Source of the DNA: Oikopleura dioica
Taxonomy: Eukaryota > Chordata > Appendicularia > Copelata > Oikopleuridae
Assembly (NCBI GenBank): GCA_907165135.1
Contig: OU015566.1
Coordinates: 8,912,157 to 8,976,156 of the forward strand
DNA length: 64,000 nucleotides
Reading direction: 5' to 3'
The notes beneath the pieces were generated by a model. That model worked only from the letters and a program-made list of their open reading frames with translations, searched no databases and had not been told where the DNA came from. The position numbers and the translations under genes are program-made. Below, in pieces: positions 10,556 to 21,259 of the stretch (position 1 is the stretch's first letter; every line of letters begins with the position of its first letter).

Positions 10556-11814
10556 ATGTCAGCCACCAAACTTGTGCTAAAATCGACGACTTCCACCAGT
10601 CTCAATGATCGCTTCTCAAAAATCATGCGAAGTCGTCCAACTGAAGAGCCAACCAGGGTAAATGTCCAATCTTCTCTCTGAAAGATTCTGAAAATCTCTG
10701 TCGCCTGCTAGAATTAGGAAAACCCTAAAAACAAGCAGGCAACTGTCTCTTTTACTCTTCTGTTCTCAAAAAAATGCTCATTGCTCAGTCCAAAAAAAGG
10801 TTGAATCTTGCGAATTCGCCAGAAAACTCGATATGGAAATGTAGCTTTTGGAACGGGTTTATTAACTTTTATAATTATCAATTTTATTATGGAAATTAGA
10901 AATATACCCAAAGAAATAGAGAGAGAAGAGTATTCCAAACCTTTGGTACCACTAAGAGCTACAAACAGCTCAGGCTTTCACACCACTGTAATCTCACCGT
11001 AGTCCGGTATGTATCTCCCTCTTTAGCAGCTGTCTGGTGGTCGTACTGGTGCTGGAATTGCCCCTGGATCCGAGAGAAACCGCCGATTTGCCGAAGAGCT
11101 CGAGCGTCGATCAGCACGTAATAGCGTTCTTTTGGAATTCTAGTTGGTAACAGATCTCTATTTTCAGCAGCTCGACGGCCCGTCGTTAACAGAATCGGCG
11201 ATGTTGGCCAGGGGGGCGCTCGGGGATTCTCCGCCTCGCTCAGACAATCTGGTATCAATAAGCGATCAGCCATGGCTGGACGAGTGGGAAAGAGAAACTC
11301 ATCCGGCGGAGCTGGCAACTTGTCTGCCAGGCAATCGTAAGCAACTCTGAAGGAATAAAGGAGAATAACGCATGTTCAGGGCAAATCGGGCTTTGGCAAA
11401 GGCCACATCAATGCTTCGAGACACGGAGCGCGAGTTGAGCCAGCTCAAGCATACCCAAGCAGCGCGGGGTCGAGGAGGCAAAAGAGGCGGTGCCACGAGA
11501 GGTGGCGCTACAAGAGGAGGCCGAGGAGGAGCTCGTGGTGGTGGACGAGGAGGCAAAACCACCCGGTAAGGTTGTTAAAGAACCGACTTATCTGACGTTT
11601 ATGTTTCAGAAAACCAGTTTCCGCTGAAGATCTTGATGCAGAGATGGATTCGTACATGCTCAAGACTAAGGGCGGCCTCGACTCCCAACTGGATGAATAC
11701 ATGAGCAAAACAAAGGTAAAATCATCCCTTTTACCAACATATGCTAACTCAAATGATTTACAGAAAGGACTGGATGCACAAATGGACGAATACATGAACC
11801 AAAAAAGCTCATAA
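10556..11814 (+). CDS. CHTOP: Chromatin target of PRMT1 (CHTOP), TREX-associated RGG protein
   Basis: Exons: 10556-10657, 11027 or 11030-11117, 11168 or 11171-11336, 11380-11565, 11610-11715 and 11764-11814. The N-terminus KLVLKSTTSTSLNDRFSKIM matches the start of animal CHTOP. SERNRRFAEELERRSA and SGINKRSAMAGRVGKRNSS follow, then a Gly/Arg-rich block with repeated RGG (about residues 150-180). The C-terminus has three copies of LDxxxDxYMxxTK, the CHTOP C-terminal repeat (human has two). CHTOP binds the helicase UAP56 and NXF1 in the nucleus and is methylated by PRMT1 in its RGG region, linking splicing to mRNA export. Exon 2 ends at the GT of 11118 because the next frame runs into a stop. 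The first intron is about 370 nt. THOC1 follows 133 nt downstream. Confidence 0.92.
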
Positions 11815-11947
11815 ATAGCGACTTCTGCAACCCAACTGCCCCTCTAAATAGAGGCTGATTACACCATGATATCTGTCTCTAGAAAAATAAACTACGCCCT
11901 GTCGACAAAATTCAAATAAAAAGGATCTCTTATTCAGACCTAGACAG
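11815..11947 (+). promoter_or_regulatory. Intercistronic signal: poly(A) signal plus trans-splice acceptor
   Basis: The CHTOP-THOC1 gap contains AATAAA at 11915-11920, followed 15 nt later by the acceptor TATTCAG ending at 11937, ten bases before the THOC1 ATG. A 3' end signal immediately followed by a lone AG acceptor is the usual layout between cistrons of an SL trans-spliced operon. The spliced leader itself is not in this window. Confidence 0.6.
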
Positions 11948-14224
11948 ATGGTACAAGCGCCGTCAGAATTCGATTTCACCTTGACTTTGAGCAGTTTTTC
12001 GGAGGGATTTGATAAGGACTTTGTTGGGGGCAAGCCAAATGAGTTTATCTCCAGATATAGGTGCTCAATCATTTTTGATCGCTGAAATGATGGATATTTT
12101 AGCGCGACTCAGGGAACTGACGCAGACAAAAAGCAAGTAGCAGATCAGTGCTTGAAAGTAAAGCTTCAAGAAGTTCTTGTCACAACCAGTGATATTTCTA
12201 GCGTCATCAGGTGAATATATAGCAGCCAAAAGTCTTCTTAAATGTTCAGTCTTTTGACTTTCGCAACTTCCTGCGCCAGAAAGGGTCTTTGCTCTGTTCT
12301 GACGCCACTGGCTCTCATTTCCGATGCACTTGAATGCTCTACTCTTGACGATTGTGAGAAGATCTTTGACTTCGTTGAGAAACAGACTCCAATTTGGAAA
12401 TCAGCGCAATTTTACGTCAACGCTTGCAAAAACCAGCTCTTGCGGAACTGCAACGATCTTTTACGTCGACTTAGGAAAACGGTTAATCATTAAGTTTAAT
12501 CGATAATTGAATAGAAAATTTTTAACCAAAAAGAGTCAATCGCAAAACAATGTTTTCTGCGGCCGGATTCACATTTTCCTTACCCGGATCTTCCCGATTA
12601 GCGAAAAGTCGGCGCTCAATTTGAACTCTAACTTCAATCTTGACAACGAAACTGACTTTACTAGAATCGAAGACGACGAGACAGAAAACAGAGAGCTGTA
12701 CAACAGTCTCTGGAGCGTGCAAGACTTTTTTCGCAATCCTCTTCAACTTTACGAGCCATCTAAATTCGCCGAGTTCGAAAAGGCTGTAAATACGATCAAC
12801 ACTGCTTTCACCAATTTCAAACTTGAAGTCAACGAAGATGAAGAAGAAAAACGAAGTAAAAAGGAAGTTGACTACGATTCGCTCGATGTGGAGATGAAAT
12901 CCAATGGCCAAATCGTTTACTTCCCAAAATTTTTGACGTCGTTTAATCTTTTGGAGCTTCAGTTGAATGATCCGAGCTTCAGAAGACAGATTTTGACTGA
13001 GATTTTGTTCCTTTTCCAGTATCTCACAGGTAGATTACCATCAATCATCCATTTTCATAACTTTTCTATTCAGGTTACGTAAAATTCCGATCAGCAACAA
13101 ACGTCCTCCCCTTTGCCAGTCGAGAGTGGATTCGAAACACAGAAAAGACCATTTACGAGCTGCTTCAAGAAACGCCACCAAATGGCAAGAAATATGTGCT
13201 TTTCGTCAAACATCTCATCGAGCGAGAAGCCTTTTGGGTCAAGTGGAAGAACGAAGGCTGTCCAAGATTTATGCGCGAAAAAGATAAGGACGGAGCGTCG
13301 CGACCAAAGAAGAGAAAGACTATTTTTGATGATTATATGAGCGACAAGAAACTTGGTATGATCCGATAAAGAAATTGAAAGGATATTACAAATTTTAGGA
13401 CTCGGAAGCCCCGAACTGACGAAGCTCTGGGGTCGATCCTTGCCAAATCTGGAAGCGTGCAAGACAGAGAACCGCCAGTTCATTCCAAAGGTGCATACAT
13501 TCTTCGAAGAAGCGATGGAGCACGCCGATCCAGCGAATGAAATTGAAGATCAATACAAGTGCTACAAGAACGCAGAGTTCGGATGGCGATCACTCCGACT
13601 TCTTGCTCACGCTTCGCCGCATTTCTTCTCCCTCCAGCCCGCGAGTATGCATCATTTGGCCGTGCCCAAGTATCTCGAGCATATTCTGAAGAAACTGCTC
13701 AAGGAGGTCGCTGACAAAGAGCCAAAGGAAGAGAATGAAGAGAACAAAACTTTAGGTAATCCTATTATTTGCTAAAGCAATTGTTATAAATATAACATGT
13801 CTTAATAAAAACTTAAGACGCGGAAGCGGACACAAATGAGTTTGAAGATGAAAAAGAGCTTCTGAAAACGCCGCCGCGAGAGGAATCAGAAACTCCAGCG
13901 CCCGATGGAAGAGTCACATCCGAGCAGATAGACAAACTATCAACGGAACTTGGCGACAAATGGAAGGAACTGGCAGAAGAGCTTCGGCATATAACAGCGA
14001 AAGACATTAAAAACTGCGAAGAAGATGCCGAGGACGATGCTTTGCGTGCGAGAATTGCCCTGGTAAGAGTAGAGTCCTATTGTTTTGTTCTATTTTTCAT
14101 TTAGTGCACCTGGCAAGATAAAAATGGTGCAGAAGCAACCTCCGAGGTTCTTATGGAGACCCTACGAGCGATTGGCCTTGATGAAATTGCCAATAACGTT
14201 TTTGGAGAAAAAATGGAGCAATAG
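11948..14224 (+). CDS. THOC1: THO complex subunit 1 (THOC1/HPR1/p84)
   Basis: The first exon (11948-12060) starts MVQAPSEFDFTLTLSSF, and a 42-nt intron leads to KKQVADQCLKVKLQEVLV at 12103. Downstream segments match the family in order: CNDLLRRLRKT, FCGRIHIFLTRIFPISEKSA, LNLNSNFNLDNET, LWSVQDFFRNPLQLYEP, YFPKFLTSFNLLELQL, WKNEGCPRFM and LEACKTENRQFIP, then FFEEAMEHADPANEIEDQYK and FGWRSLRLLAHASPHFF. The C-terminus (about 13,900-14,224) is the death-like domain, EQIDKLSTELGDKWKELAEE to ARIAL and TWQDKNGAEAT. THOC1 is a core THO subunit that couples transcription elongation to mRNA export within TREX. It pairs functionally with CHTOP just upstream. AATAAA follows 69 nt after the stop. Confidence 0.94.
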
Positions 14225-14292
14225 TTTAAATTTCCCCTAAGTTCACTGCCCCCTTTCCTTCACACTCATTTAGATAAATTTATCTGTCAGTC

Positions 14293-14298
14293 AATAAA
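14293..14298 (+). terminator. Poly(A) signal for THOC1
   Basis: AATAAA lies 69 nt after the THOC1 stop and just before an A-rich stretch, as expected for the end of the CHTOP-THOC1 unit. Confidence 0.6.
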
Positions 14299-14482
14299 GA
14301 GCAAATACAAAAAAAAAAACGAGTGGTAAATACGGGGCTACTCATAACTTTCGTATTTGATATCATGAAAACAATGTCGATGAATCAAGTATTTATTCAT
14401 TCAAATATAATTAGAATTTACTATAAATTAAGTAAATTGATTTATTGGTAGCAGATTACGATGTTGACGAAGTTTCTAATCA

Positions 14483-15426
14483 TCACTCTTGCTTTTTTGG
14501 CTTCTTCGATTTTCGCTTTCGATATCGTCGTTTATGGGCTGGGGGCTGTGGAGGTGGATTTTCATCTTCGGGTCCAGATGATGGAAGGCCCTCTTCGTCG
14601 ATCTTCTGTAGCATCGCCTTTTGCTCGTCCCCTCCCATCATATTTTTTACAAGAGCAATATGAATATTTTGCTCTTCGTACATTTTTATCTTCAGCATTG
14701 GTCGGAGCTTGTCAGCTTTCTTTTTTGCAGCCTTTTCTTTTTCGGGATTTCTTATGAACTCGTAGTATTTTACGCAGCACTGTCCTAGAAAAATGCATTC
14801 GCCGCAGTTAGCCATGATGTGACCCCTGTCATTTTGAACTTGACGCTTGGGGAGATGAGATTCGTCTTCTTCCTTGTTTCCAGTAGTTTCACTTGTGGCA
14901 GGCATATTTTGAGTAGATGGCGATGCTTCTTGATTTGCCACTGAGCTACCTCCAGCCTTTGATGTTCTCTCATTATTGTTGTCATCAATATTGACGCTCG
15001 CAATTTCAGAAGAAATCGAAGCTACAGTCGTGACATCCTCATAATCGTGTTCTGGTGAAATTAAGAAGACGAACAAAATAAGTTTTCTTACCAAAAACGT
15101 GATCCGGGTGACAGCGTGTCTGGCATCTAGTGCACATTTGCCAGGAACCTTTGAAAGCAACAGCTGATTTCCACTCTCGGCCGCACTTTTTGCCCTTTCG
15201 TCCTTAATTAAGCTTAGCCTTGATTTATAAAGATTACAAAGTTCTTACCTTTGCAAACATAAGTCCCAATTAGAAATCCATTCTTCTTTTTTTGCTTTGT
15301 TTTTACAAAATGACAGATTTTTTTGCATTCAGGACATTGCTGCTCATCCATCTGATAAGCGATGCTGGACCATTTGTTTTTGCATTTAACGTTGTCGCAT
15401 TCAAAGTATCTCCTCAAAACTCCCAT
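14483..15426 (-). CDS. 3CxxC-type zinc finger protein, ZAR1/RTP-like
   Basis: Three exons (15249-15426, 15092-15202, 14483-15051), joined with short GT-AG introns, give about 286 residues. The first unit has RRYFECDNVKCKNKWSSIAY with later CPECKKICHF. The second has GTYVCK, then KKCGREWKSAVAFKGSWQMC and TRCQTRCHPDHVF, the C-W-S...CxxC pattern of the 3CxxC (zf-3CxxC) fold in ZAR1, ZCCHC24 and receptor transporter proteins. An acidic/Ser-Thr linker follows, then a short Cys-rich stretch (CGECIFLGQCC) and a very basic tail (RRYRKRKSKKPKKQE). In ZAR1 this domain binds translational control elements of maternal mRNAs; a similar RNA-binding role is inference. The duplicated finger and basic tail are unlike canonical ZAR1, so no symbol is given. 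THOC1 lies tail to tail. Confidence 0.75.
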
Positions 15427-16052
15427 TTCAAGAAAAGAGCTTCTTTTCTCTCTGACAGTAAGTGATAACTACGGCGCGGTTTGCGCGTCTCTTCGTTTTT
15501 ATGATGCTACAGTTTTCCTTTCGGAATGAGTTGCCGGCTTAAACACATATTTTTTAGCTGGTCGAAGCAGCACAAAGGAAAATGACGGCATGTGGTTCAT
15601 AAACGCTCGTAAATACACACGCATTTTGTTTGAACAGTAATCTCCCGAAGGAAGCAGAGGGAAATGCTAGAGCGACGGTATGGTCGTCCTCTGGGACATA
15701 ATTTTAATTTGTCGAAATTATTGAGCTCTTCTTTGATTTCCCGTGTTCAACGACTTTCAATCAAGAAGGGGGCAATCAATAACGATTTCTGTTTAATCTT
15801 GCTGATTTATAACAATTCTCATCGTTGTAAGCAAACTTTTTTGGTCTCATAAAAAGAACTCTGCCAAGTTCAGATTGTGAACTTTTGTTTGAATCAATAA
15901 ATAATATGTTAAAAATAACTGATATAAAAATTTTCGATCGATACTGTCGTTTGCCTGTAAAAAAAAAACTTAACTGAAATTTCAAAGAATCAAAGAAACG
16001 GTCTACTTTGGATAGTGCGCGGCTATAAATGTCAACCCTTATTTTTGGTCTC
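15427..16052. other. Gene-poor spacer upstream of the zinc-finger gene
   Basis: This holds the presumed promoter of the zinc-finger gene on its left side. No TATA box or convincing open frame was seen, only A/T-rich sequence from about 15,700. Confidence 0.4.
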
Positions 16053-16274
16053 TCATCCCACGATTGGCGTCTTGAAAGAGCGAAGTTGCCCTGGCGGCGT
16101 GCCCAGCGCTGTCGGCGACGTCCACCCTCCGTGTGATTGATAACTTTGATTGGGAAGGCTCTGGCTTTGTGGCGTGTGCCCGAAATCAGGCTGCCCGCTG
16201 CGAGCCCAGGGCGATTGTGCCCTTTTCACCACATTTTTAAACCTCGGGCCGGCACATATTTCCACCAAAAACAC
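16053..16274 (-). CDS. Possible terminal exon or small gene, Pro/Ser/Gln-rich
   Basis: An open frame of 73 residues, far GC-richer than its A/T-rich surroundings, reads RFKNVVKRAQSPWARSGQP and then HTPQSQSLPNQSYQSHGG and TPPGQLRSFKTPIVG before a stop. The composition resembles a disordered C-terminal tail. No start context, promoter or upstream exon could be confirmed, and I recognise no family. It may be a last exon of an unrecognised gene or a gene remnant. Confidence 0.3.
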   Translation of the reverse strand: MFLVEICAGPRFKNVVKRAQSPWARSGQPDFGHTPQSQSLPNQSYQSHGGWTSPTALGTPPGQLRSFKTPIVG

Positions 16275-16414
16275 AGCTCATAAGCCAGTTAGAGATTTGT
16301 ACAGATCCGAATTAAGACAAACTTGATTTTTCATGCAGACTTGAACCTTTGCATTTATACTTTATGTAACCATTTCAAAGAGAGTGAGAGAACCTTGTTT
16401 GAAAATTTTAAATA

Positions 16415-17180
16415 CCGTGGTTTTCCATTTTAAGAGCGTTTTTTAGATGACAGGGTTTGCTTAAAACGCTCTTAAATTGGAAATTTTTCTATCGATATAG
16501 GACGACAGTGGTTATTTTCATTTTTCAGGGAATTTCGAAAGTATGAAACAGAAAAGATCTAGAAGCAAAAGTAATTGTATATCAAGATGAGAACGTGAGT
16601 GATTTTTTCAGGATTTTGCTCGAGCGCTTTTTCTTAATCTGATCTCTTTCATTCTTCAAAATTTAAACAACGAAAATGCCAGGAGAAGAAAAGAAAAACA
16701 CATGTCTTTGGCTTAGAAGAAAAAATATGCGCAGATTCTGGTGAAGGCTCAAAAAGAAAGGATGGGAGAAAGACTGTCATGGAGATCTAATAGATAATCC
16801 GAAGGAAAATGATGGGGAAGACATGCCTCAGGGTACATTTTCTAGCCTTTGTAGGAATAGGTAAATTAAATATCTAGGAATCAGATTAAAAGCAAAAGAG
16901 CTCCGACCCTGATGGTCCGTCGGCGATGGAGATTGAAGAAGAACCTCAAGTTCAAATGACAGAAGGAGCCGACACTGCCAAACCATTGACTTTAAAATGG
17001 CCGGAAAAGCAGTCAGAGATTACACGTTTTAGTTAATGATTTATTTGAGTCTAAAAATTTTTTGATTGCATAAAAATCTTCAAAAACGCTCTTAAATTGG
17101 AATTTTCGCAGATAACATAATTTGCAAAATGTTGGCGAAAACGCTCTTAAATTGGGCGCTCTTAAAATGGAAAACCACGG
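16415..17180. mobile_element. Tc1/mariner-like non-autonomous element (TA target duplication)
   Basis: Perfect 24-bp terminal inverted repeats, starting CCGTGGTTTTCCATTTTAAG, occupy 16415-16438 and 17157-17180. Each is flanked by TA, the target duplication typical of the Tc1/mariner superfamily. Subterminal copies of AAAACGCTCTTAAATTGG occur near 16465, 17083 and 17139. No DDE transposase frame is present. The interior instead has exon-like sequence, including an open stretch at about 16,886-17,035 with MEIEEEPQVQ and LTLKWPEKQSEITRF before a stop. Confidence 0.75.
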
Positions 17181-17182
17181 TA

Positions 17183-17740
17183 ACTACGGAATTCAAAATT
17201 CTTTCTAGATAGGTAAGATTCCTTTGTGTTTGTTCTGCCGGGGTCAAAAAGCGCCCGGTCCCTTCGCGGCAAAGCTGACCATCCCAAGGGCAGTGAGTCC
17301 CCCTTGGGAGGGTTAGGGAGATATGAGCAAAACGAATCTTCTTCTAGGTAGATGTTAATTAAGTTTTCCCCTAAACGACTGAAGAGAACGCCGAGTAAAC
17401 TGGTCAACTATGAGAGAGAATCTGAAATTTTGAAAATACGAGAGTGAAATGTTCGGTGATTGTCCAAACGCAATTAGTAGACGAAAGAGAAACAGATTGA
17501 CGTTTGGCCAATCGGCCTAAATAACTCTAAACTCGACGATATGCTTCGTGAAGACATTATTCACAGTTTCAAGAAATGGTTGTTATTTATAGAAATTGTT
17601 ACTCACGTGCTTTCGATAAAAATATTCTCCAAGTCATAAAATTGGCACTTTAGGTGTCTCATAGAAGACTGTCAAAACGTCTTCGTTAACGCACTTACTC
17701 ATGTGATTTGACATTTTTTCTGACGCGAATGGATTTAAAC
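17183..17740. other. Gene-poor spacer with a GC-rich hairpin
   Basis: A GC-rich patch at about 17,235-17,320 contains CCCAAGGG...CCCTTGGG, which can form an 8-bp stem with an 11-nt loop. It matches no RNA family I know, and no gene is supported here. Confidence 0.3.
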
Positions 17741-17745
17741 TGCGC

Positions 17746-17752
17746 TATAAAA
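17746..17752 (+). promoter_or_regulatory. TATA box of the small secreted-protein gene
   Basis: TATAAAA lies about 45 nt upstream of the ATG at 17797, in the right place for a transcription start near 17,775. Confidence 0.6.
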
Positions 17753-17796
17753 CAAGGTTGCCCTATCCATTCGTTTCAGTTACAAATAGTAAGTCA

Positions 17797-18039
17797 ATGA
17801 ATTTTAAAGTCGTTTTTCTGGTTTTGCTCGAATCTGTCCTTGCGAGATCGCGAGGAAACAGTTTTGCTGAGTACAGACGAATGCTTACAAAAATGAACAT
17901 GCCAATCAACGTCGTCAAGTATCCAGGCTCTTATCAGTCGACGGCAGGAGATGGGAGTTACGTACCGAAGGGAAACAACTTCGTCAGAAATTACCGCCTA
18001 AATGCATACCGCCAACGAATGTACAATGGATACAATTGA
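17797..18039 (+). CDS. Small secreted protein, Tyr/Asn/Arg-rich
   Basis: A single exon of 80 residues. The ATG at 17797 is chosen because it starts directly with the leader MNFKVVFLVLLESVLARSRG and lies downstream of a TATA box at 17746. The predicted mature chain contains YRRMLTKMNMPINVV and ends in a tyrosine-, asparagine- and arginine-rich tail (NYRLNAYRQRMYNGYN). There are no cysteines. AATAAA at 18130-18135 gives a compact, complete transcription unit. The family is not recognised; an extracellular structural or peptide-precursor role is possible but not shown. Confidence 0.65.
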   Translation: MNFKVVFLVLLESVLARSRGNSFAEYRRMLTKMNMPINVVKYPGSYQSTAGDGSYVPKGNNFVRNYRLNAYRQRMYNGYN

Positions 18040-18136
18040 AAATGATTTCTTTATCAAAAGTTCTAAAGTTCAGTATACCATCTGTAGTTTGCATAAATCC
18101 ATAGAATGTCCATACCACCATCTTCCCTAAATAAAT

Positions 18137-20150
18137 ACAAAAACAAAACAACTTCACGTAGAAAAGCCTTTTTAAAAAGTCTGTCCTGGTCCTCAAGATT
18201 ACACGAAAGTCCAACTGTGTGATGCTTGACTTTTTTCGGAAAGAGAGATTACTAGTAGTTTCTTCAAGACCAACGTGAAGTTATGAGTTACTGCTGAGAA
18301 TAAAAGTTTAAGGACCCTCCCCCCCTCAAATTTTCCTCAAAAAGTCGAAAATTTCAAAAAAGCCAAATTTTGGCTTCTTAGTGTGCCTAGAACTTCAATT
18401 CATCATAAAAACTTTTTCGGTGCACTTTTTGACCAATAAAAATCTGTAATTTTAGCTAAATTGGGACTTTGGGACAATTTTAGTCAAAAAATCATATTTT
18501 CAAACGCGATTTTGAGGGTGTTAGAGCCGAGATAGACACCGTAAAAATAAAACCTCAAAATCGTTTTTGACCTGTAGAGTCCGGGGTCAAAATTTTGAAA
18601 TTCCGAAAATAGATTTTTCGAAAATTGTTGACGGGGGTCCTTAAATATGAATAAAATGATAGAAAACTTGTGACTAGTTCGCAACACGTTTGAGTTAGAA
18701 ATATTGAGGCCAATTTTGACACTATCAGCTTATTCTAGCGCGAGCTTGCTCTCTAAAACCGATCGATCTGCCGGCTGATGCTTCCTGGGACAAGAATGAT
18801 GACCGTTATTATCGAACACATAGACGTTTTTTAGTTAATTTGAATCTATGTAGAAAAAACATAGTTTTTTAAAAAAAATTCTTTTCTTTTTTGGAAAAAA
18901 ATTTTCAGTGATTGCTAGTGGGAAGAAACTAATTCTTTATATTTTGTAAAAGTTTTTTTGTAAAATTTGTTTGTCCAGGACTAGTAGGGAGAAGGAATTT
19001 CAGTAATTTCTATCTTTTAATCCGAAAAGCCTTTATATTTTGGTTTTCCATGCTTTTAATAACAACGAAACCCTTGGAAAAATCTCGAACGCGTTGCGCA
19101 CAATCATGACTCCGCGCGCTTTCGGCGATAGCGCCGCCGCTCAGAGCGCCACCTCGCGATACGCGCCCCGTCCATGGAAGATTTCTCTCTTCGGAAGAGC
19201 AGAACGACGATTCTGATCCAGCTGCTAACGTAAGTACCCGGGAATTCTGCTGCAGAAGAAAAGAGAGATGTCCTTTTTGAGAGATAAAACATGAGAGCTG
19301 AGAAACTGATTATTTTTAGTTTCGTTGATTTTAATATTTTTGTTTTTTTATTTTTGTTTCTTTAGTTTTTCTTCAAATCAAGCAATTTTTTTTTCGTTTT
19401 ATAAATTATATTATTAATGATAATGATCCCTTTTGATATGATACATTACTTTTTGCATGAAACATATTTTTCAGCTGATTTTCTTCATAAAAGTTTCTAA
19501 GTAGTTTTAACTGACCGTTTTCTTCCTTTTAAGCACGAGTTTCGTAAATCAAAACTGAAATCTGATTGCTTTCGATGAGATTCCACCGACTGGCAGCAAA
19601 TGTTACTCACGATTGTTGTTTCCACAACGGGCCAAGTCTATTAGACTAATACTGGGCGTACCGGTTAATCCCAATCTGGGCCTACTAAAAACAATGTCCA
19701 CCGGTTGATTCTAGGAAAAGGCTATTTCTGCGAAAATTACGTTAATTTATTGCAACTAACATAACAAAATTTCGTAAATTTTCTCGGTCATAATTTTTCA
19801 GTTGTTTATTGAACTTTCGCTTCTTGTTTGCTTGTTTCGGGATTCAGACTTTTTCGTTCATTTTCAGAAACAAGAACGGAATTTTAATTTGGTGAAATTC
19901 GGGGTTTCACTGTAATAGATTGGTGATATAATGAGCACCGTAAAACTGGGAGCTGTGCGTTACAAGATTTCGCGAAAGAAAGGAAGTAAGGCATTGTGGG
20001 TTACTGCTGGCATTTCCTTGCTTGGTTCAATTGTCATTCCGTACCCGTTTGATAATGCACAGCAGAAATGTGAATCACAGCTAGTTAATTACTTCCGGTT
20101 CAACTACCTTTCGGAATCTACATGTCAACTCGCAACCCTTTTCAATAGAT
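18137..20150. other. Gene-poor A/T-rich region with one possible first exon
   Basis: Mostly homopolymer-rich sequence. A CpG-rich island at about 19,085-19,230 contains a possible first exon (plus, 19174-19229: MEDFSLRKSRTTILIQLL, then GTAAGT), but no following exon could be linked to it. Nothing else is supported. Confidence 0.3.
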
Positions 20151-20815
20151 AAGACTTGATAATTTCAAAAAAATTTTTGCGGGTCTGAAAATCGTAAAAA
20201 TTCTGAAAGTGCAGTTTTCTTCAGCTTGTTGAGACGAGTCGAATGGTGGGTCAAACTCTTGATAACTCCAAGGATTGACCGGTTAACCGGCTTGTTACCG
20301 GAAAATACGTTTCCGCTCGCCGTTTTTGTTCTAGAAATGCTAGGATGATGAATGAACCCGGAAACTGATCCTTATGGTCAGTACTACTGTGGGCAAAAAG
20401 ATATTGGTCAAATATATAGCGAAACTTTTTTTAACGATAAAAATTCTAAATTTTGTATGTATTTCGTTGTTGCTGCACCTTCCTAATTTTCGGTCCCATT
20501 TTCATAAGAAAATAGAATTTTGGTGATAAGCATCTTATGGTTAGAGATATGATTCTCATTTTTTCACCCACAGAAAAACTAACTTCAAGGACCAGTTTCC
20601 CGCTTTTTTTGTCATTCTAGCATTTCTAGAACAAAAACGGCGACCGGAAATGTATTTTCCGGGAAATTGCCGGCTAACCGGTTAATCATTGGAGTCATCA
20701 AAAATTTGACCCATCATTCGACTCGTCTCGACGAGCTCAAGAAAACTGCACTTTCAGATTTTTTATGATTTCCGGACCCGCAAAAATTTTTTTGAAATTA
20801 TCACTTGACGAGATC
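20151..20815. mobile_element. Foldback element with ~230-bp inverted arms
   Basis: Left arm 20151 to about 20380 and right arm about 20580-20815 are imperfect inverted copies. Shared blocks include AATTTCAAAAAAATTTTTGC, GAAAGTGCAGTTTTCTT, GAGACGAGTCGAATG, ACCGGTTA and GTTTTTGTTCTAGAAATGCT. The spacer is under 200 bp and itself partly self-complementary. No transposase frame is present, and a target-site duplication could not be fixed. Divergence between arms is roughly one difference per ten bases, so it is not recent. Confidence 0.75.
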
Positions 20816-21048
20816 TTCGACATTTTATTTTTGTAAAATGAAAATTTTTGTAATTTTGAATTTTTTTGCTTTTATGTTAACCGGTTCGTTAATTGATGAA
20901 TTCTTATATCAACACGAGTCTGTAGTCGATTTTCCAGCAATAGCGCTGCGTTGTAGGTGATTTGGCGTCGATTTGACACCACCAAACGCAATAATTTGGA
21001 TAATGGCGCACGCTAAACTACAACCTTTTCTGGGTCTAAACTGAAATT

Positions 21049-21251
21049 ATGACGAACTCGAGGAAAGGAGTGCTTTCTCACAGAGCTCTAAGCTCGTTAG
21101 CTGGAGCCTTCAAAGTAAGAATCGTGGACTCATGAGTAATTATCGAAACAGCTGAGTTTACATTTAGATACCCGCTTCTTCGTTGGACTCGTCAAAACCA
21201 CAAAGCTTTTTCTTAATCGTTATCAGAAGAACCTCCAGCTATGAAGCATAA
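21049..21251 (+). CDS. Possible small two-exon gene (49 aa)
   Basis: Exon 21049-21114 (MTNSRKGVLSHRALSSLAG...) ends at GTAAGA, and exon 21168-21251 follows an ATTTAG acceptor at phase 0. The frame ends TSSYEA-stop, with AATAAA overlapping the stop region at 21250. The intron is 53 nt, the usual size here. No family is recognised and no promoter seen, so this may be chance. Confidence 0.28.
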
Positions 21252-21259
21252 ATAAACGC

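Noticed and set aside
17235-17320. GC-rich hairpin considered as an snRNA, SL RNA or 5S gene
   Set aside because: Sequence does not match U1, U2, U4 or U5 snRNAs or 5S rRNA; only a short stem is evident.
19931-20152. Plus-strand 73-codon frame
   Set aside because: No leader, domain, promoter or splice context, and it ends at the edge of the foldback element.
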